NCBI GenBank assembly: GCA_050740255.1
Contig: JBOICV010000111.1
Span: 1 to 36,398, forward strand
Origin: JBOICV01 sp050740255
GTDB lineage: Bacteria > Pseudomonadota > Gammaproteobacteria > Nevskiales > JBOICV01
Direction of reading: 5' to 3'
DNA: 36,398 bases
In this document: positions 31,921 through 36,398 of the stretch, in pieces
Layout of the letters: every line of letters begins with the position of its first letter
Position numbering within the stretch: position 1 is the first letter of the stretch
The notes under the pieces: model-generated
The model's input: the letters and a program-made list of their open reading frames with translations, nothing else
Databases searched by the model: none
Told to the model about the DNA's origin: nothing
Position numbers and translations under genes: made by a program

Positions 31921-32866
31921 TAGGCTTGGCGTGCAGCACGTCCAGGTAGCGCTTTACACCCCCTTCCACCGTGCTGAAAGCGATGTCGCAACCGGTCGCG
32001 CGCAATTGCGCGAGATCGGCCTGGGTATAGCTCTGATAGCTGCCCCTCAGCTTGTCCGGGAAAGGTATGTACGCAATCTTGCCGCGCCCGTGCCAGGCGA
32101 TGACCGCGCGCGCCACCTCGTTGAAGCTCTGACTGCGGCCGGTGCCGCAGTTGAAAATACCCGATGCCTGCGGGTGATCCAGAAACCAGAGATTGACGTT
32201 CACCGCATCGCCGATGTAGATGAAATCGCGGCGCTGCTCGCCGTCGGCATAGCCGTTCGAACCCTGGAATAAGCGGCACTCGCCGCTTTCGCGGATTTGC
32301 CGGTCGAAATGCCAGGCCACGCTGGCCATGCCGCCCTTGTGCTGCTCGCGCGGGCCGTAGACATTGAAATAGCGCAGGCCCACCACCTGACTCTTGAGCT
32401 TGCCCAGACGCCGCACGTACTGGTCAAACAGGAACTTGGAGTAGGCGTAAACATTGATCGGCTTTTCGCCAGCCGGATCTTCCTTGTAATCCGGGCCGAG
32501 GCCGTAGACGGAGGCGCTGGAGGCGTAGATGAAAGGAATACGGCGCTCCAGGCACCAGCGCAACAAGCGCTTCGAATACTCGAAGTTGTTGCGCATCATG
32601 TAGCGGCCGTCCCATTCGGTGGTTACCGAACAGGCGCCCTGGTGGAACACCGCCTGGATGCGGCGGCCGAACTCCTGCTCCGCACCAAGCGCGGCCAGAA
32701 AATCGTCCTGATCCAGATAGTCGGCGATCTGCAAATCCGCAAGGTTGCGGAATTTCGTGCCGTCCTGCAGGTTGTCTACCGCCAGGATGTCGTCGGCGCC
32801 TCGCGCATTGAGCGCGCTCACGAGATTGCTGCCGATAAAGCCGGCGGCGCCGGTGACGATGATCAT
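31913..32866 (-). CDS. hldD: HldD (RfaD), ADP-L-glycero-D-manno-heptose 6-epimerase
   Basis: This 317-residue SDR converts ADP-D-glycero- to ADP-L-glycero-D-manno-heptose. Its MIIVTGAAGFIGSN start, ILAVDNLQDGTKFRNL and HQGACSVTTEWDG blocks are diagnostic of HldD. The catalytic Y140 and K144 (YAYSK) fall exactly where the E. coli residues lie. It follows waaL by 8 nt and overlaps waaF. Together with HldE it supplies the donor for WaaF. Confidence 0.95.
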   Translation of the reverse strand: MIIVTGAAGFIGSNLVSALNARGADDILAVDNLQDGTKFRNLADLQIADYLDQDDFLAALGAEQEFGRRIQAVFHQGACSVTTEWDGRYMMRNNFEYSKRLLRWCLERRIPFIYASSASVYGLGPDYKEDPAGEKPINVYAYSKFLFDQYVRRLGKLKSQVVGLRYFNVYGPREQHKGGMASVAWHFDRQIRESGECRLFQGSNGYADGEQRRDFIYIGDAVNVNLWFLDHPQASGIFNCGTGRSQSFNEVARAVIAWHGRGKIAYIPFPDKLRGSYQSYTQADLAQLRATGCDIAFSTVEGGVKRYLDVLHAKPNG

Positions 32867-32874
32867 GGCGGCTA

Positions 32875-34158
32875 TTATCCGGCAATTTTGTAGGCGGGGT
32901 CATCCGCGCGCAGCTCCGGCGGCGTGCGTTCCAGCATCGCCGCAAGTACCGCTACCGTCATCACGTAAAAGGCATTGAAACTGGAGAACTGAAAAATGCT
33001 CTCGGTCAGCGCGAGCTGCGCTATCGCCAGCACCATCAGCACGCCGGCCAAGGCGACGGGCGAGCCGGTCCTGCCGTAGCTCAGCAGAAACATCAATCCC
33101 GGCAGCGCCAGCGCGGCCACCAGCGCCAGCAGGCCAACCAGGCCGCGCGTGCTGGCCGCGGACCAGTATTCGCTATGCGGATGGCTCGGCACACCGCCCG
33201 GAAACTGGCCTGGCACGGCCCGCTCCAGCGCCGCCGCGCGAAACTGGCCGGGTCCAACACCCGTCCACGGCGACTCGACCAGAATTTCCAAGGACACCTG
33301 CCAATACAGCAGGCGGTCACCGATGGACGCCGTGTTCACATAGTCCTGCCGCTGGTAGGCGGCGAAATCCATCAGTGCCTGCTCCGTACGCAGGTGGATC
33401 ATCGGCCAGGCCAGGCTCGCCGCGCAGGCGACGCCGATCAACGCGCCAGCGGCCTGCCGCCGGATTGCCGCGCCGCGCCACCCGCACAACAGGCCCCAGC
33501 ACAGCAGGGTCGGCAGCAGCGCGAGATAGACGATGCGCGTGCCTGAGCCCAGCGCGCCGAACAATACCAGCGTAGCGCCCGCCGCCGCCGTCAGCCCGAG
33601 CCTGCGGCTGCGGCTGAAGAATACCGGCATGCCGGCCAGCAGCATGGCCGCAAGCGCGAAGCTCAGGCCGCCGTACTGGATAGGGTGGACGGCGCCACTC
33701 ACGCGCCACGACCAACACTCCTGAGCCGGACATAAGTCCACCAGCTGCAGCGCCTCCGCCGCATTCCACAGCGCCAGTATCGCGGCCGCCAGCAGCAGAC
33801 CGTCCCACAGCGCCTGCGGACGCAACCAGCGCCACAGCCCCGCATAGGCAGGTATCACCAACAGAAAGCGCGCGTATTTGCCGAGCATCTTCAAGCCATC
33901 GTCCGGCATACCGTTTACGAGCCAGGAAAGGGCGGCTGCGAGCGGCAGCGCCGCGAACGCGAGAAACAGGCCGGTTTGCGCGGCCAGCGCGCGCCGCGTT
34001 TCCGCGTCCCGCACCCAGCTTACGAGGCCCATCACAAGAATGCCTGCCGCTGCGGCTTTCTCCAGTCCGCCGTTCAGCAGCAAGCCCGCATAAAACGCCG
34101 CGAGCGCCAGGCCCATCAGCGCCGAGCCCGCGTCGCCTATCGGAGCGCGGGCCGTCAT
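32875..34158 (-). CDS. waaL: WaaL-like O-antigen ligase
   Basis: This 427-residue polytopic inner-membrane protein of the Wzy_C/O-antigen ligase superfamily has about eleven hydrophobic segments. The large periplasmic loop near 265-335 contains VGPGQFR and SHPHSEYWSAASTRGLVG. H328 begins the ligase motif H[NSQ]x9Gxx[GTY], and R208 in GALGSGTR is a likely second functional residue. An earlier periplasmic segment has C143 and C148 spaced Cx4C. Ligases move polymerised O-antigen from undecaprenyl diphosphate to the core. Since no separate Wzy is seen, one of the two ligase-like proteins here could be the polymerase. It overlaps the upstream GT by 4 nt. Confidence 0.85.
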   Translation of the reverse strand: MTARAPIGDAGSALMGLALAAFYAGLLLNGGLEKAAAAGILVMGLVSWVRDAETRRALAAQTGLFLAFAALPLAAALSWLVNGMPDDGLKMLGKYARFLLVIPAYAGLWRWLRPQALWDGLLLAAAILALWNAAEALQLVDLCPAQECWSWRVSGAVHPIQYGGLSFALAAMLLAGMPVFFSRSRRLGLTAAAGATLVLFGALGSGTRIVYLALLPTLLCWGLLCGWRGAAIRRQAAGALIGVACAASLAWPMIHLRTEQALMDFAAYQRQDYVNTASIGDRLLYWQVSLEILVESPWTGVGPGQFRAAALERAVPGQFPGGVPSHPHSEYWSAASTRGLVGLLALVAALALPGLMFLLSYGRTGSPVALAGVLMVLAIAQLALTESIFQFSSFNAFYVMTVAVLAAMLERTPPELRADDPAYKIAG

Positions 34159-35195
34159 GCGTCCTGCAGCAGCAGCCGGTAGTGCTGCAGATAGCTGTCG
34201 GTCATGTCTGCCGGCGAATAACGCTGCGCCGTGACGCGTCCCGCCGCGCTGAAGCGGTCGCGCAGCGCCGGTTCTTGGTACAAGCGCAGCATGGCCTGCG
34301 CCAGCGCGCCCGCGTCGCGCGGCGGCACCAGCAAACCGTTCACTTCGTGCTCCACTATTTCCGGAATCCCGCCCACGGCGGAGGCGACGATCGGCAGGCC
34401 GGCCTGCATCGCGTCCAGCAGCACGGAGCCGAGGCCCTCGTGCAGCGAGGGAAACGCGAAGGCATCCAGCGCCGCGAACCAGTCGCCGACATTGTGCTGA
34501 AAGCCGGCAAACAGCACGTTGTCGAGCCCGCGCGCGCTGGCGCGCAGCATCGCCTCGTCTTTGCCGGCGCCGAGCAGCACCAACTGCAAGTCGGGGCAGC
34601 GCTGGCGCAACTGCCGCACGGCTTCAATGAGATAAAGCTGGCCCTTATGCCGGTTGACCAGCGCGCCGGCATGACCCACTACGAATTTGCCCGCGAAGCG
34701 GCGGCGCAATACCGAGACCTGCTCGTCGTTGCGCGGCAGATTCGCATGCGCTTCCGGCACCACGCTGGCGGGCAGCCTGGGGAAACGCGCCTGCAGCACT
34801 TCGCCGATATGGCGCGATGCTGCGAACACCGCCCTGGCGTTGCGATACAGCGCGCGATTGAGCAGGCTGCCGCTCGGCGCGGCGTGAACATGCCGCGTGA
34901 TGACATAGCCCGTGCCGCCGCACAGTCTTGCGCAAAACGCGAGCTGCCCGGCCCGGGCCTCATGCGCGTGCACCAGTTCGGCGCCACGCAGTGCCGCCAT
35001 GTGTCGGATGAAGGGCCGGCCGATCTCGACCAACTCGAGATTGCGCAGACCGCGCAAATTTCCGGCCATCGAACTACCGCGCCGCATGACCAGGGTCTGG
35101 ATCACGCCGCGCTCGGCCAGCGCCTGGATCAGTAATTCCGTCTGACGCTCGCCGCCACGATAACCACGGGCCAGGTTCACATGACAGATCCGCAT
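34155..35195 (-). CDS. Glycosyltransferase family 4 (LPS core)
   Basis: This is a 346-residue retaining GT-B enzyme. The acceptor domain opens MRICHVNLARGYRGGERQTE, a glycine-rich start seen in many LPS core GT4 proteins, then AELVHAHEARAG. The donor domain has FVVGHAGALVNRHKG and SLHEGLGSVLLDAMQAGLP, an EX7D variant of EX7E, followed by VASAVGGIPEIV. It lies between two ligase-like genes with a 4-nt overlap to waaL downstream. A role in finishing the outer core, to which O-antigen is attached, is inferred from position only. Confidence 0.85.
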   Translation of the reverse strand: MRICHVNLARGYRGGERQTELLIQALAERGVIQTLVMRRGSSMAGNLRGLRNLELVEIGRPFIRHMAALRGAELVHAHEARAGQLAFCARLCGGTGYVITRHVHAAPSGSLLNRALYRNARAVFAASRHIGEVLQARFPRLPASVVPEAHANLPRNDEQVSVLRRRFAGKFVVGHAGALVNRHKGQLYLIEAVRQLRQRCPDLQLVLLGAGKDEAMLRASARGLDNVLFAGFQHNVGDWFAALDAFAFPSLHEGLGSVLLDAMQAGLPIVASAVGGIPEIVEHEVNGLLVPPRDAGALAQAMLRLYQEPALRDRFSAAGRVTAQRYSPADMTDSYLQHYRLLLQDA

Positions 35196-35224
35196 GGCGG
35201 GTCAGAGGGCCTGCCGCCCGCGGC

Positions 35225-36398
35225 TCACGACTTCACCCTGGAATTCACCAGGCCGCACAGCGCCGCGCTGAGCAGGATGTAAAAATTGGAGAACGCACTT
35301 AGATCGAAGATAGCGGCAGTCGTGGCGCCTTGCGCGAAAGCGCCAAGCATGAGAATGCCAGCCATCCCTAGCTCCTGCCGCTCCGACGCGGTACTTGCGC
35401 AGCCGCGCCAGTACTGGGTCAGCGGCCCACCCCATAGTAGCAGCAAGGCCAGCAGTCCTATGACGCCTTGACCCGCGGCCGCTGACAGATATTCGTTGTG
35501 GGGATGGTGCGGTAGGGCCTGTGGCGGCTCCAGTCCGGCGGTCACGCGTTCGGCCAGCGCGCTCCGGTATTGCCGCGGACCGACGCCGACCACCGGATGA
35601 TCCAGGAAAATGTTCAGGGCGCCGCGCCACCAATGCAGACGGCTGCCGAAAGATGGTGAGTTCTCGGCGTCTGCTTGGTTGTACGCCGCGATTTCCTGTT
35701 GCGCGTTGTCCACCCGTGCTTGGATGACCGGCCAAGCCAAGGCGATAGCGCTGATCAGGGCGATGATCAGCACGGCAAGCGACCGCGCGCGCAACTGGCC
35801 GTTGCGCCAGCTCAGACCGAGCCAGATTATCAGCACACCAGGCAGCGCCAGCAGTGCGGTGCGGTTGCCCGAACCCAGCGCACCGTACAGCACGAGCATC
35901 GCCGCAATAAGCAACGGCACCAGCAGTTGCGGATAGCGACGCCGGTAATAGCCGGCGCCGGCGGCGAGCACGCCGGCCAGCGCCAGACTGATCAAACCAT
36001 AGGGTGTGCGACCGATGGTGCCGTTGATCTGGCCGGGGAAGCACTGCTCCTTGCGGCAACCCTCGACGCCGCCGGCGCCTTCCAGCAGATTCCAGCCGCC
36101 CAATACGACAGCGACGGCGCCCAAAGCCAGCCAGAAGTGGCGCGTCTGCAATACATCGCGGAACAGAACGTAGAGCGGAATGAACAACAGCAGGCGCGCG
36201 TACTTCGGCAGCATTTTCAGCGCGGTTTCGGGTCGGCCGTTGACGAGATATGACAGCAGCGCAGCCGTCAGCATCAGGCCGAAGCAGACAAATAGACCGC
36301 GCTCCGCCGCGGTCGTATCGCGGAATCCGCCGCGCGCCAAACCCAACCACAGGCCCCATAGCAGCAAGCTCAGCGCAGCGATTTTTTCCAGCGCATCG
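35225..36398 (-). CDS. Second O-antigen ligase/polymerase-like protein, partial (5' end beyond the window)
   Basis: This is a polytopic Wzy_C-superfamily protein homologous to the adjacent waaL product. The frame stays open through 36398, and residues upstream of the in-frame TTG at 36367 (DALEKIAAL) align with LEKAAAAG of the other ligase. The true start therefore lies about 30 codons outside, and the gene is truncated here. It keeps GALGSGNR, VGVGPRQYR and HHPHNEYLSAAAGQGVIG, which satisfies H[NSQ]x9Gxx[GTY]. It also has the same Cx4C pair (C104/C109 counted from the TTG) in the same position as the neighbour. It could be Wzy, a second ligase, or a capsule or glycoprotein ligase. Confidence 0.8.
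   Translation of the reverse strand, partial: DALEKIAALSLLLWGLWLGLARGGFRDTTAAERGLFVCFGLMLTAALLSYLVNGRPETALKMLPKYARLLLFIPLYVLFRDVLQTRHFWLALGAVAVVLGGWNLLEGAGGVEGCRKEQCFPGQINGTIGRTPYGLISLALAGVLAAGAGYYRRRYPQLLVPLLIAAMLVLYGALGSGNRTALLALPGVLIIWLGLSWRNGQLRARSLAVLIIALISAIALAWPVIQARVDNAQQEIAAYNQADAENSPSFGSRLHWWRGALNIFLDHPVVGVGPRQYRSALAERVTAGLEPPQALPHHPHNEYLSAAAGQGVIGLLALLLLWGGPLTQYWRGCASTASERQELGMAGILMLGAFAQGATTAAIFDLSAFSNFYILLSAALCGLVNSRVKS

Noticed and set aside
1..36398. CRISPR array, insertion sequence, prophage or toxin-antitoxin module
   Set aside because: No regularly spaced repeats, transposase, integrase or phage genes were found. Apart from the left-edge repeat the window is tightly packed with LPS genes.

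Overview
This window is a GC-rich Gram-negative chromosome segment. It is almost entirely an outer-membrane lipopolysaccharide (LPS) locus: an O-antigen cluster joined to lipid A/core genes. The gene complement suggests a gammaproteobacterium: a Pseudomonas B-band-like wbp set, Kdo transferase, a KdkA-type Kdo kinase, heptose genes, and a dispersed GTCATTCCGGC-type repeat at the left edge. The exact lineage cannot be read from this sequence.

Layout. (1) 1-2950, plus strand: a 67-bp REP/MITE-like repeat, two tandem 'metal-dependent hydrolase' paralogues with a ferritin-like E/ExxH pattern, and a GcvA-like LysR regulator. (2) 2951-22133, minus strand: the O-antigen cluster. In transcription order it reads wbpE, wbpI, a glycosyltransferase, [tRNA-Val on the plus strand], wbpA, wbpB, wbpD, two tandem SDR paralogues, a DegT aminotransferase, a hexapeptide acyltransferase, hisH2, hisF2, wbpG, a glycosyltransferase, wzx, a glycosyltransferase, a WbpV-like reductase and a WbpL-like initiating transferase. 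From wbpB to wbpG nearly every junction is a 1- or 4-nt overlap. (3) 22237-30917: tolC-like (+), hldE-waaA (-), lpxL (+), ilvE-WaaG-like GT-kdkA (-) and a GT2 (+). (4) 30901-36398, minus strand: an O-antigen ligase-like gene cut by the right edge, a GT4, a second ligase (waaL), hldD and waaF.

How it works together (inference from families). WbpA, WbpB, WbpE, WbpD and WbpI convert UDP-GlcNAc to UDP-ManNAc(3NAc)A. WbpG with HisH2/HisF2 can convert an acetamido to an acetamidino group. The SDR pair, second aminotransferase and second acyltransferase look like a second branch making a 4-amino sugar, with an ArnA/ArnB-like logic. The WbpL-like enzyme loads the first sugar on undecaprenyl phosphate, three GTs extend it and Wzx flips it. 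The right half makes ADP-heptose (HldE, HldD), attaches Kdo (WaaA), phosphorylates Kdo (KdkA), acylates lipid A (LpxL), adds heptose and core sugars, and ligates O-antigen (WaaL). No WbpM, Wzz or convincing separate Wzy is present.

The only gene-free stretch over 300 bp is 18210-18532. It holds candidate divergent promoters around a perfect 8+1+8 palindrome, between wbpA and the tRNA. No CRISPR array, insertion sequence or integrase was seen.
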